From QKMZ01 sp012965515 (lineage in GTDB: Bacteria > Cyanobacteriota > Vampirovibrionia > Obscuribacterales > Obscuribacteraceae), in contig CALFMP010000038.1 of assembly GCA_937879965.1 (NCBI GenBank), positions 1 through 64,000 of the forward strand: DNA of 64,000 bases, written 5' to 3'. Below the pieces are notes generated by a model, which ran no database searches, was not told where the DNA came from, and saw nothing but the letters and a program-made list of their open reading frames with translations. Position 1 is the first letter of the stretch; the number at the start of each line of letters is the position of its first letter. Shown piece after piece: positions 36,356 through 44,615 of the stretch. The position numbers were made by a program, and so were the translations under genes.

Positions 36356-37210
36356 TTAGAAGCGCAGTTGCGTTTTGATATTTTCATGTGCGGGCTTCGT
36401 CAACTCGCGCATAAATCCATACTTTGAAGTAGACATCAAGTCATCATCTTTGCCTTCGCGAATCAATTGTATTGCCTCTTCTCTGCTTACATTCTCTACT
36501 AGGTGAGCAGTTACTTTGCCATTCTCAGCTTCAAAGAAAACCCCCTTTCCGTCTGCTTTTACATTGGCGTTGACCGCCTCCTCGAATTTGCGAAGTGCAG
36601 TCATAGAGCCACGTGACTGCGTCAACACATCCTTAGCAAGTTCAGCAAGATCTTGAGCCGCATCACGCTTTGCAAAAGGAGAACGCGCCAACAAAGCCTT
36701 ATCGATCATTGCACCGATTGCTTCTGGATCTTTGATATTTAGCTCCTTTCCATCACCCAGGTTGTTTTTCAAACTGTCATAGCGATTTCTAAGGTCTTCG
36801 CGGCAATGACTGGACTTCTTGTCACCAATGTCAGGACCGTCAGCCATCGGTCTGCGTATCACGCCAGTTTCAGGCGTGTCGCAATTCTTTTTGTCACCAA
36901 TGTCAGGTCCGTCCAACATCGGCTTGTGTATTTGACCGGTTGGTTTCTCTTCTCCGCCTTTTGGCATTCCATCATAGTTGAAGCATTTCGCTACTTGATC
37001 TTCCTTTGGCTGCCCGCAGCGTGACACCGCTTTATCGTTTTCGGTAATCTCAACATATGGCAAAAGATCTTTCGCCATTGCATTAGGTTTATCTGTCGCG
37101 CCAATGCTTTTGAAGAATGCCGCCAGGTCTTCAACTTGACTAAGACTGAGTTTTGCACTGGTATTTTCAGAAGGGGCGAAACTCTCTTTTACTGCTGCTA
37201 GCTCAGGCAT
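36356..37210 (-). CDS. Hypothetical protein with a duplicated DGPDIGDKK motif
   Basis: 284 residues from ATG at 37210, preferred because AGGAG lies 10 nt upstream; the frame is open to 37291. No family is recognised. There is no signal peptide or membrane segment. The middle holds two copies of a motif, HKPMLDGPDIGDKK and RRPMADGPDIGDKK, each followed within a few residues by Cys. Other Cys are at SRCGQPKE and AKCFNYDG. The rest is helical and charged, with AHLVENVSREEAIQLIREGK at the end. Role unknown. Confidence 0.65.
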   Translation of the reverse strand: MPELAAVKESFAPSENTSAKLSLSQVEDLAAFFKSIGATDKPNAMAKDLLPYVEITENDKAVSRCGQPKEDQVAKCFNYDGMPKGGEEKPTGQIHKPMLDGPDIGDKKNCDTPETGVIRRPMADGPDIGDKKSSHCREDLRNRYDSLKNNLGDGKELNIKDPEAIGAMIDKALLARSPFAKRDAAQDLAELAKDVLTQSRGSMTALRKFEEAVNANVKADGKGVFFEAENGKVTAHLVENVSREEAIQLIREGKDDDLMSTSKYGFMRELTKPAHENIKTQLRF

Positions 37211-37523
37211 TGTAGAAGCTCCTGGAGAGAAGAAACTGGTAAGGGGCGGGCGTCCATCGGTGTCTACAAAATTACCTGAGCGCACGGGCACGAAGGTGGC
37301 ATTAACGTGGCGCTATCGTGGCGAGTAGCCCAGCGTGCCGCCAATCGCTGAAGATGCTCACAAAACTTCGATCAAATGGGATATTTGAGTGAATCACATC
37401 AATCTATGTCATAATCGGGCTAGGTTCGGAATTTATGGATTTCCCCGAACTGACTTTTTGAATTCTCCAAACTACTGAAGAAAACTCCTAAATCCTCTGG
37501 CGCCATACAGACAAAGGGGATTT
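37211..37523. other. Divergent intergenic region
   Basis: 313 bases. One feature stands out: GGTTCGG and CCCGAACT (about 37421-37451) could pair as a hairpin 70 nt before the next ATG. TTGAGT and CATAAT upstream resemble promoter boxes but are 19 bp apart. No gene is visible. Confidence 0.4.
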
Positions 37524-37868
37524 ATGAATACTTTTTTTCACTTCTTTGGGCTTTCGAATTCGACGATTTCGCTTGCCCATCTCAACGCCTTACCTCAACC
37601 AACACAACTGTTGCTGGCATACTGCCTACTTCAAGGCAATCCTGAAGTGTCCCTGATGAAAGGCGATATTGACGCGGACGAAATGATCTCTGCCGGTTGG
37701 CTCGGCATCGTGCCCAACATGACCGCGGGACTTCGCACGTTCAAGTTTCAACCAGACGTCTGGGCACGACTGAAATCACTGCGTCCTGAGTTTCTGGACA
37801 ACATTTTGGTTTCCGAAATTCAAAGCTATGCAAAATCGAAAAGCTCAAATTATCCATGTATTTGGTGA
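37524..37868 (+). CDS. Small hypothetical protein
   Basis: 114 residues starting MNTFFHFFGLSNSTIS. A good ribosome site, AAAGGGG, lies 6 nt before the ATG. It is helical and soluble-looking, with the pattern LPQPTQLLLAYCLLQGNPEV and a C-terminal basic tail. I recognise no family. It is followed after 45 bp by a small Cys protein gene with a very strong ribosome site, and the two probably form a transcript. Confidence 0.65.
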   Translation: MNTFFHFFGLSNSTISLAHLNALPQPTQLLLAYCLLQGNPEVSLMKGDIDADEMISAGWLGIVPNMTAGLRTFKFQPDVWARLKSLRPEFLDNILVSEIQSYAKSKSSNYPCIW

Positions 37869-37913
37869 CCATCTAGAGCACCGCGGTGACTGCAAAAAAG
37901 AGGAGGAACTGCA

Positions 37914-38093
37914 ATGGTAATTTGTCCTATAGCAAGAATGATGCACTGCACAGGCTGTATGTTGGTGAATATTTGCCCGCTCAAAACAATCCTCGGCGAT
38001 TACAACAAAGTCGAAGGTTGCGAACAGGAAAAGGCAGAAGAGAATCAAACAAAAGAGAACAGTTCAGCGGAGCCCCCATCGGGGGTTTTGTAA
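37914..38093 (+). CDS. Small cysteine-containing protein (59 residues)
   Basis: 59 residues, preceded by AGGAGG 7 nt before the ATG, one of the strongest ribosome sites here. The first 21 residues carry Cys 4, 12, 15 and 21 (ICPIARMMHCTGCMLVNIC), and Cys 36 follows. The spacing C-x7-C-x2-C-x5-C could hold a metal, but this is inference. The C-terminal part is polar and Glu-rich. A GC-rich hairpin overlaps its 3' end. I know no family for it. Confidence 0.6.
   Translation: MVICPIARMMHCTGCMLVNICPLKTILGDYNKVEGCEQEKAEENQTKENSSAEPPSGVL
38072..38090 (+). terminator. Terminator-like hairpin overlapping the end of the small Cys gene
   Basis: GCCCCC-ATC-GGGGG followed by TTTTG. The stem is five G-C pairs. 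The T-run is short and the stem lies before the stop codon, so function is uncertain. Confidence 0.45.
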
Positions 38094-38226
38094 GCGCAAA
38101 ACACCGTTGCGAAGGCTAAAAGTCCGCAAATAAGACGGGGCGTATCATCGCGAGCCAAGCCCGGCCAGGCGCAAGACGTAAAAGACAGCTCAGGGTAGAA
38201 TGAGAAAACCAATTCTGAGGTGAGCG

Positions 38227-38568
38227 ATGAACATCAGACGCCTGGAAGTCCTAGCCATGTCGGCACTGTTCTTGGTCGTGCTGGCTGCATTGCCTTTTTG
38301 GCAGAAGCTCGGACACCTGACCAGTGAAGCAGGTTGTTTATTAGTGAACACTCCGAGTGTCGTTGCTGCCGACTATAGCCTGGCTTTTCAACTTAGAAAC
38401 TTGCCGACGCTGATTTTCGGAATCTTGCTTGTCGCTTTTGGACTTTCTCTCCTCTTTGGTTGCTGGCAAAAGAAGGGATCGCAGAAAGAAATGTACACGT
38501 GCGCAACGTGTTCCACACCTTACGAACACGGTTCTAAATTCTGCCACTCTTGCGGCGCAGAACTTTAA
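38227..38568 (+). CDS. Small membrane protein with C-terminal zinc ribbon
   Basis: 113 residues. Two membrane segments: LEVLAMSALFLVVLAALPFW (about 6-25) and LPTLIFGILLVAFGLSLLFG (about 59-78). The C-terminus is a zinc ribbon with CATC and CHSC pairs (YTCATCSTPYEHGSKFCHSC), which would face the cytoplasm. TGAGGTGAG lies 3-10 nt before the ATG. Zinc-ribbon membrane proteins of this size are common and mostly uncharacterised. The next small gene starts 24 bp downstream. Confidence 0.75.
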   Translation: MNIRRLEVLAMSALFLVVLAALPFWQKLGHLTSEAGCLLVNTPSVVAADYSLAFQLRNLPTLIFGILLVAFGLSLLFGCWQKKGSQKEMYTCATCSTPYEHGSKFCHSCGAEL

Positions 38569-38592
38569 AGGTACTTTGGGCTGCAAGCAAAA

Positions 38593-38799
38593 ATGAAAAT
38601 CGTAGAAGTTCTAATTGACGGCATATTTGAAGCTCCGCAAATTCCTGTTGGTCGAAAGCAAAACGTTTCAGAAATTTTGGGGCAATCGCTGTACAGAGCA
38701 TTAGGGCTGGTGTTTGCGACATTCGCAATTCCAGTAATACTTGCTATTCCGTTATTGACTCTCTATTACTTCTCTTGGCTGGTTATGAACATTTCGTAG
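38593..38799 (+). CDS. Small membrane protein
   Basis: 68 residues. The N-terminal half is polar (MKIVEVLIDGIFEAPQIPVG); the C-terminal half has one long hydrophobic segment (VFATFAIPVILAIPLLTLYY) that could span the membrane once or as a hairpin. The ribosome site is weak. It lies 24 bp after the zinc-ribbon gene and probably shares its transcript. No family recognised. Confidence 0.55.
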   Translation: MKIVEVLIDGIFEAPQIPVGRKQNVSEILGQSLYRALGLVFATFAIPVILAIPLLTLYYFSWLVMNIS

Positions 38800-38891
38800 T
38801 AGAAACTACCCTGACGCATTCACTGCCACAACAGAACCTTATTGGTTCGTGTTCGATTTCTCTTTCTCTTACTCTGCGATTTGTATGTCTG

Positions 38892-40121
38892 TTAGAACCC
38901 AGAGTCAGGCGTTTTTTTGTACTGCTGCGGACGTTGTTGCTGTGGCGACTGTTGCAGAGGTTGTTGCTGTCGCTGTTGCATCTGTTGGAGCTGTTGTTCT
39001 AGCTGCTGAAATTTCTGCTGCAGCTGCAGTCGCTGTGATTGTGGGCGTTGCGACGGTTGGAACCCAGTCCGTTGCTGTTGGGGAGGAAATTCATCTTGCG
39101 ATTCATCTGTCAATTGGTTCGACACACCGCCAGGCGCACCGTCAGGCTCTCCACCTGTTCTCTTAAAGACTTGCATCCGATTATTGCGAGTCTCAATACT
39201 CAGAATACGCTCTTGAGTTTCAGTTAAAACAGATTTCGGTCGCTCCGCTGGAATCAGCTCAGGATGCCCACTTGCCTCAAGGAATTTGATAAAGCTATCG
39301 CGATAATCAATGCCATTGTATTCATCAATAGGATTGAATTCCTCCACGCGAACTTCCATAACTTCGATGGTGTCTTCGAATTTGACACGTCCGTCCTGAT
39401 TGAAAACACGGCACTCTACAACAGCTTTAACCACTCCATCAGATTGAGGAGTTGAGACGCTCAAATCTTCTTGTTGAAACGAACTCATAATCTGGTTGGT
39501 GTCTTTATCAATGCGAACACGCGTGGAGAGAGAAAACGAAGTGTACTTACCTTTCTCCATTGCATAGATGGTCTTTCTTTGCGGCATTTGGTATTCGACA
39601 TAATCGTCGGTTTCCACTTTTCCGACGTTTACGAAGACAGGCTGCCAGATTCGTCCTTTAGCATCCATCTGATAGCCGGTGATTAAGTCGGCGCGCGTTT
39701 GATATGACACCGGTCTGCCGTTAACGAAGCGAGTGCTCTTCTCCTTATGCCAAATTCCTGCAAACCAATTGGGAATTCGACGCCACTCCGTAATGTTTCT
39801 CTTGCCGGTCTCAACAGCGCCTAGATTCATGCGCTGGCCTTCACGCAAACCCGACTGCAGTGGAGCAAGCGAATCACTGAACTCGATGCCAGCCTTCAGA
39901 GGTTCGGCACTGAGGGAGGGGCTGACGCAAAAACTACAACAAATACTGCAGAGCAAAGCAAAAAGAAAGACTTTTGCTGAAACGCCAACACTTGCGTCCA
40001 CGAGTGTCCGAAAAAGTTTTTCTGGTATGCCGTGAAACAAAGTAAGTTGCAAGTGCGAAACACCTTTCTCAAGTTTTTCATCAAGCGAGATCGCAAGAAA
40101 TGAATTATTTCCGGCGCCCAA
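38892..40121 (-). CDS. Exported hypothetical protein with Gln-rich C-terminus
   Basis: The frame of 409 residues opens at TTG 40121, but the start is uncertain. A GTG at 40001 would place the export signal (VFLFALLCSICCSFCVSPSLSA) near the N-terminus and is attractive. The mature part is mixed beta sequence: ITEWRRIPNWFAGIWHKE, GKYTSFSLSTRVRID and VVKAVVECRVFNQDGRVKFE. Residues about 330-409 are low-complexity with long Gln runs (LQQKFQQLEQQLQQMQQRQ). No family recognised. It is convergent with the small membrane protein gene. Confidence 0.7.
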   Translation of the reverse strand: MGAGNNSFLAISLDEKLEKGVSHLQLTLFHGIPEKLFRTLVDASVGVSAKVFLFALLCSICCSFCVSPSLSAEPLKAGIEFSDSLAPLQSGLREGQRMNLGAVETGKRNITEWRRIPNWFAGIWHKEKSTRFVNGRPVSYQTRADLITGYQMDAKGRIWQPVFVNVGKVETDDYVEYQMPQRKTIYAMEKGKYTSFSLSTRVRIDKDTNQIMSSFQQEDLSVSTPQSDGVVKAVVECRVFNQDGRVKFEDTIEVMEVRVEEFNPIDEYNGIDYRDSFIKFLEASGHPELIPAERPKSVLTETQERILSIETRNNRMQVFKRTGGEPDGAPGGVSNQLTDESQDEFPPQQQRTGFQPSQRPQSQRLQLQQKFQQLEQQLQQMQQRQQQPLQQSPQQQRPQQYKKTPDSGF

Positions 40122-40295
40122 GCAGTGTGCAAGCCGTTTTAACTAACCTGCCGCCGCAATAGTCCACTTTATCAGGACAAAAGTTTTTGTGTCGGATGTC
40201 ATATTGCCGCGTTAATTTTCGCTCGGCACTTGGAAAATAGAGATCGTCTACTCGACAAGGTCAATTTTGGCTCGCTGTAAAATTCTGCTATCCTT

Positions 40296-40312
40296 GCACC
40301 ATAAAATGGTGC
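40296..40312. repeat. GCACCA/TGGTGC palindrome upstream of the FHA gene
   Basis: GCACCATAAAATGGTGC, preceded by CCTT. It lies 48 bp before the FHA start and matches the palindromes at 31665 and 54202. Confidence 0.5.
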
Positions 40313-40359
40313 CCCACAAGCATTCACCGTCCTCTGGAAACACAGGGATTTAGAGAGAT

Positions 40360-40656
40360 ATGAGCAACGAACCCCGCTTGCCAACATTAGTAAACCAGGC
40401 AACCGGCGAAAGATACGTCTTAAATGACCCATCTATCAAAATGGGACGCGCTGATGACAATCAGGTCATCTTGCCTGACGACGGCTATGCCTCTGCCACG
40501 CACGCTCGTATCTTCTGGGACAACGGAATTTGGTGGATCGAAGACCTCGGAAGCAGCAACGGCACGAGCGTTAACGACCAGCTGCTTACCAAGCCGCACC
40601 AACTGGCCCCGCTTGATGTCATAAAAGTGGGACGAACATTCTTCCGAATCGAATAG
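40360..40656 (+). CDS. FHA domain protein (domain only)
   Basis: 98 residues, nearly all one forkhead-associated domain. The key residues are present: Gly29-Arg30 (KMGRADDNQ), Ser45-x2-His48 (ASATHARI) and Asn67-Gly68 (GSSNGTSV). FHA domains bind phosphothreonine, usually in pTxxD. It ends 51 bp from the end of the convergent KTMLD-motif protein gene, and a Ser/Thr kinase is encoded at 48266-49900. AGAGAG lies just before the ATG. Confidence 0.92.
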   Translation: MSNEPRLPTLVNQATGERYVLNDPSIKMGRADDNQVILPDDGYASATHARIFWDNGIWWIEDLGSSNGTSVNDQLLTKPHQLAPLDVIKVGRTFFRIE

Positions 40657-40707
40657 CCAGGGCAGCCCAGCGCGCCTTCGCGCCCGCTTAACGCCGCTTT
40701 CAGGCAA

Positions 40708-43311
40708 TTAATTATTGCCTTTATCCGTGTACTGCCAGAACTGGCCGCCTTCGTCATAGCCGGAAGTGGTTCCGGGAATGGTCGTGTTTTCGTCTGGAAC
40801 CGTGACCGGCGGAACAGTGCCAGGTGATTGAGTGGGCGACTGAGTGACTTTGCCTTTCTTGTAATGGAAGGTTCCGGGCGCATCTGCATTGCCGTTTTTG
40901 CCGGCACCAGGTTCTTTCGAATCTGGTACTGACACTGCCGAGCCAGTGGTGGTGCTCGATGAGGTCGAATCAGAAGATGTCGAGGAACTGTCTGCTGCAC
41001 TTGGTGCTGAAGGCGCAGGTGGCTGGGGCGCCATAAACGAGGCAACTACCATAATCACAAGCAGAACCAAGACCAGCGCGGCGCCTCCGATCAGCATCTG
41101 CTTATCCTTTTTCTTCTTAAGCGCGATGGGACAGTCATTCGTCATGAACTTTCCGTCTTCGCGCTTGTACAGAGGCGCATTCTGCCGGTTTTCCCGCTTA
41201 AATATGAGGGACTGCGATTCAGTCATATCGAAGCCGGTGAAGTTATAAATTTGAGCACTACACTCCGTGCAGTATTTCACGCGCTCTTTCGGATTGTCCG
41301 GATTATCTGCCCAAACAAACGGACAGTTGGGCGATACCATCTTGTAGTCATCGGCAGTGAGGACCTGCTTAGGCGGCTCAGATGCCTTCTGAGCGATTGA
41401 TTCAGCCAGTCTTTCTTCCGCCCGACTAACCGAAGCAGAGAGACTTTCTTTCAGGAAGTCCATATCAAGCATGGTTTTGGGAATAAATCGTTCGGGTTTA
41501 ATCGAACCTTGCTTCGCTTCCGTTGGCTGTTCCTGCTGTTCTTGCTTTTCTTGATCATGCGGCCAAACTGTGGTCACACCCTTAAAGTCCCCGTCAGCTT
41601 GGCTGTGAGGACTTTGGCTGAGTTCAACGGTGCCAGTTTTCTTTTTCACCTCGGCGCCTTGATCCCCAGCTGAGCGCCAATCTGCGGACACTGCCGTATC
41701 TCCGGACGGAGCAGAATCCGCCAGAACATCATGGTCTGGCGCCATGGATTGGTCCTGCGAAACACTACTTGCATCTTCGTCCGCGGGGCAGAGGTTGTCG
41801 AAAGAGAAATTGTCCAAAGGATGAAGCGAGCGGGAAACGCGCACCGGTGCGGTCGAGGCAGGCACTTCGGGGGCAGTATTCTCACTGGGGAGACTTACAC
41901 CGGGCATGGAAGGAGAGCTTACCAAGCCATGCTTACGTATACCGAGCATGGTTTTGCGAAGTCGTTCAGCTCGAGAACCAGGAGGGCTCATCGCCGTGTT
42001 GTCGCGGAGAGCTTGTGCAAATTCGTTGAGATCGTCCATGCTGACGTCGTCATAACCGGCGGAAAAATCGCGCGGAGGTTCTTGCTCTTTAGCATTTGCA
42101 GCTTCAACGACTGCATTGATGTTCGAAACATCGACCTCAAGCATCGTCTTCGCGACTTTACGTGGTTGCTGTGGCGGAGGCGAAACAGACTCTGCGGCAG
42201 GCGTAGACACGGATGGGTCCGTGGCAGACTGACCGGGATGTGGACTTTGCTCTGCGGATTCTTCTTCAGTGCCCGTAGCGAAATCAGCTAGCTCGAAAAA
42301 CTCTTCAGCCTTGAAGTCGAGCATTGTTTTGGCGATCTTTCGATCTGCCGGTTTCGGAACTGGAGCTTTTGGCGCGACGGACGGAGGCGCGGCCGAGTCT
42401 ACTTCAGATTCCTTGATTGCAGCGGCAATTTCCTCTTCAATCGCTCGTGCCGAGGCTTCGACTGCATCACGAAGTCCAGCACTATCGAAATCCATCAAGG
42501 TTCTTGCAACTTTACGCGGAGGTTCTTGTGCATTAGGAGCAGTTCCAGTCGCTTTTGAAGCCGCTTCATGCAAGGCTCCGACATTTGACTCCGGCTTAGT
42601 ATTTGTTGCTTCAGCAGCCTTCTTTTCTACTGAATCGCTCGGAGCATCTAGATTTGGAGAGAAATTCACATCTTCATCAATGAGAGTTTTCGCAACTTTT
42701 CTCTTAGCTTCTCCTGCAGGAAAAGGCGCTTCAGCCTCCACATTAGAAATGGAATTGGCTTCAAGTGGCGCTGAAACCGGCGTATTAGCAGCCGGTTCGT
42801 CAATCACGGATTCTCTCTTCGCCTCCTCCGAAACATCGCCAGTTGGCGACAAAACCGGCTCCTCTTGAGGCTCTGCAACCGCAGCCAATTCATCGTCTTG
42901 GCTCTCAGCAGACTGCCTGGGAGTCTTGTCTTTCTTTCTCTTGCCGCTTGTTTGACCCTTTGCAGTCGACTTAGCAGCTTCAACTTTCTTAGCTTCCGAA
43001 GGTGGGGGAGAAGCTGGTTTGCTGTCGACCTTGGCTTGGGCAGGCTCCTGTTTTGAAGACACTGATTTTGAGGCTGCCTCAGGCTTGCCTTTGCTGCTTG
43101 CTTCAGAAATCGATTGCTTTGAATCTGCTTGATCGGGTTTCTTCTCTTTCGCCTGCGACACTTGAGTTGCGGCCGGCTTGGATGCCTCTTTCTTTGGTTC
43201 AGCCACGTCCCTTTTCGGAGCGGCTGTTTCCTTGGCAGGCTTTGCTGCAGGCTTTTGCGTATTTGGTTTGGTTTGTTTAGCCGAAGTCTTTTTCTTCTTG
43301 CTCATGACCAT
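40708..43311 (-). CDS. Membrane protein with six KT(M/L)xx motifs and a CxxC domain
   Basis: 867 residues from ATG at 43311, chosen for AGGA 6 nt upstream; other ATGs are at 43347 and 43305. The first 200 residues are Lys/Ala-rich. Six copies of a short motif follow: KTLIDED, RTLMDFD, KTMLDFK, KTMLEVD, KTMLGIR and KTMLDMD, at about residues 208, 271, 328, 390, 455 and 613. Four have Asp and one Glu three after Thr, fitting an FHA target. A Cys domain (about 659-733; CPFVW...YCTECSAQIYNFTGF...CPIA) resembles the YCxxCxxxVYDFT domain found in other phyla. One membrane segment (MLIGGAALVLVLLVIMVVAS) follows, then a short Ser/Pro-rich tail outside. Confidence 0.82.
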   Translation of the reverse strand: MVMSKKKKTSAKQTKPNTQKPAAKPAKETAAPKRDVAEPKKEASKPAATQVSQAKEKKPDQADSKQSISEASSKGKPEAASKSVSSKQEPAQAKVDSKPASPPPSEAKKVEAAKSTAKGQTSGKRKKDKTPRQSAESQDDELAAVAEPQEEPVLSPTGDVSEEAKRESVIDEPAANTPVSAPLEANSISNVEAEAPFPAGEAKRKVAKTLIDEDVNFSPNLDAPSDSVEKKAAEATNTKPESNVGALHEAASKATGTAPNAQEPPRKVARTLMDFDSAGLRDAVEASARAIEEEIAAAIKESEVDSAAPPSVAPKAPVPKPADRKIAKTMLDFKAEEFFELADFATGTEEESAEQSPHPGQSATDPSVSTPAAESVSPPPQQPRKVAKTMLEVDVSNINAVVEAANAKEQEPPRDFSAGYDDVSMDDLNEFAQALRDNTAMSPPGSRAERLRKTMLGIRKHGLVSSPSMPGVSLPSENTAPEVPASTAPVRVSRSLHPLDNFSFDNLCPADEDASSVSQDQSMAPDHDVLADSAPSGDTAVSADWRSAGDQGAEVKKKTGTVELSQSPHSQADGDFKGVTTVWPHDQEKQEQQEQPTEAKQGSIKPERFIPKTMLDMDFLKESLSASVSRAEERLAESIAQKASEPPKQVLTADDYKMVSPNCPFVWADNPDNPKERVKYCTECSAQIYNFTGFDMTESQSLIFKRENRQNAPLYKREDGKFMTNDCPIALKKKKDKQMLIGGAALVLVLLVIMVVASFMAPQPPAPSAPSAADSSSTSSDSTSSSTTTGSAVSVPDSKEPGAGKNGNADAPGTFHYKKGKVTQSPTQSPGTVPPVTVPDENTTIPGTTSGYDEGGQFWQYTDKGNN

Positions 43312-43463
43312 CCAAAGTCCTTGTGCGAAACCCTTTCCCGCCCGCAATCATCATACCTCAGATGACCTGTAGCAAAGCCTTTGCGCCCGTTGTTTATCCC
43401 CTGGTATCGCAATTTCCAACAAGTTCGGACAAACTGTCTGGAATTCCTTATACGTGACGCCTT

Positions 43464-43490
43464 TTGCCATTAGGCGGACGGCAATATAAT
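43464..43490 (+). promoter_or_regulatory. Predicted promoter of the Tad-like operon
   Basis: A perfect -10 TATAAT (43485-43490) lies 15 bp after TTGCCA (43464-43469). The spacing is short. An ATG inside the -10 box cannot be the true start, which supports the start at 43597. Confidence 0.5.
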
Positions 43491-43596
43491 GTTGATAAAT
43501 CTAATCTTGGAATCCCCTAAATTTAGATCTACGGTCGTACATTTAACATGTCAAACCGGAAGCAACGATGTCCGGAAAGTTCTGAGGGATGGAAGA

Positions 43597-44103
43597 ATGC
43601 TCGCACGAAAGTATAGAGCCCGTAGAAGACGCACCAAACATGGTGCAGGTATAGCTGAGTTTGGGCCCGGAATTTTGGTGCTTGTAATATGCATATTTTT
43701 TCCGCTGGTCGACCTGTTGAGCGTGTGCCTGTCTTACTGCACAATTATGGTTCTCAATTACAACCAAGTTGCACAAGCGGCACTTATTCGAGCCAGCGAA
43801 GCGGCAGATCCAAGTGGAGATATAAAGAAAGGAATACCAGATACCTGGCGCAGCGGCATGGGCAAATTCGTGAACATGACCGGTAACATCAATACCGACG
43901 TAAGCTATAGAAATGGACAACAAGAGAGTGGTGCGGGAGCAACTGACGCACAGGATGTAATCGTACGAGTTAGAACATCGATCACTTGCAACCCTTTCCT
44001 TCCTATTCCATTTTTCTTCGGCATCCCCGGAATAAATGCACCTTTCCCCTTGGTAGTTTTTCAAGAGAAACAAATGGAAAATCCAGATTTCTCGCAACAG
44101 TAG
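43597..44103 (+). CDS. TadE-like pseudopilin
   Basis: 168 residues from ATG at 43597 with GAGGGATGGAAG upstream. The N-terminus is basic (RKYRARRRRTKHG), followed by AGIAEFGPGILVLVICIFFP, the Glu-containing start and hydrophobic helix of TadE/pseudopilin proteins. The rest is polar with few Cys. TadE-like proteins are minor pilins exported to the outside and cut by a prepilin peptidase, then used in a Tad or type II-like apparatus. No tad ATPase or secretin lies in the window. It is the first of three related genes here. Confidence 0.8.
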   Translation: MLARKYRARRRRTKHGAGIAEFGPGILVLVICIFFPLVDLLSVCLSYCTIMVLNYNQVAQAALIRASEAADPSGDIKKGIPDTWRSGMGKFVNMTGNINTDVSYRNGQQESGAGATDAQDVIVRVRTSITCNPFLPIPFFFGIPGINAPFPLVVFQEKQMENPDFSQQ

Positions 44104-44126
44104 TCGATTAATTAGGAAAGTACAAA

Positions 44127-44534
44127 GTGAAATCAAAAGTACGCAGCCGGAGATCTAGAAGAGGCGTCAGCTTGATCGAAGCTGCACTGGGAGCACTGAT
44201 TCTGATTCCAATTGCACTTTTGATCGTTGATCTGATTGCAATTGTCATTGCCAATTCAATGAATGACACGGCTGTAAAAAACTGTGCACGAGCGGGAGCA
44301 AACCAACCAAACCCACAATCTGCAGGTGAAGCCGCAGATAAGGTTTTGGCTACCTTTCAACAATCCGGAATCGTAAAATCGTTAACACTCGACGATCTCG
44401 CCTATACGGAAAATGAAGTGTGTACGGCTCGAACCACCATGGTTGTAAGAGTGCCGGTCCCTTTTCCAGGTCTAAACGAAATAACATTCAGAGGAATGGC
44501 TGTTGAGCCAATTGTCGGAGCGGCCCCCCGCTAA
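44127..44534 (+). CDS. TadE-like pseudopilin
   Basis: 135 residues from GTG at 44127, with AGGAAAG 7 nt upstream. The basic leader KSKVRSRRSRRG is followed by VSLIEAALGALILIPIALLI, the conserved Glu and hydrophobic helix of TadE-type proteins. The gene begins 23 bp after the previous pseudopilin. Its C-terminus is short and polar, with Cys in DTAVKNCARAGAN and ENEVCTARTT. Confidence 0.8.
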   Translation: MKSKVRSRRSRRGVSLIEAALGALILIPIALLIVDLIAIVIANSMNDTAVKNCARAGANQPNPQSAGEAADKVLATFQQSGIVKSLTLDDLAYTENEVCTARTTMVVRVPVPFPGLNEITFRGMAVEPIVGAAPR

Positions 44535-44615
44535 TTTTTCGACGTAGTCAGTAATCGTTCTTGCGGCGTTTTTCTAAGAGTCAACCGCAAACTTTCTAGG
44601 TGAGGAACAAATTCG

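Noticed and set aside
43629..43648. GCACCA/TGGTGC palindrome inside the first TadE-like gene
   Set aside because: It lies within a conserved coding stretch (RTKHGAG). I cannot separate it from codon constraint, so it was not counted as a repeat copy.
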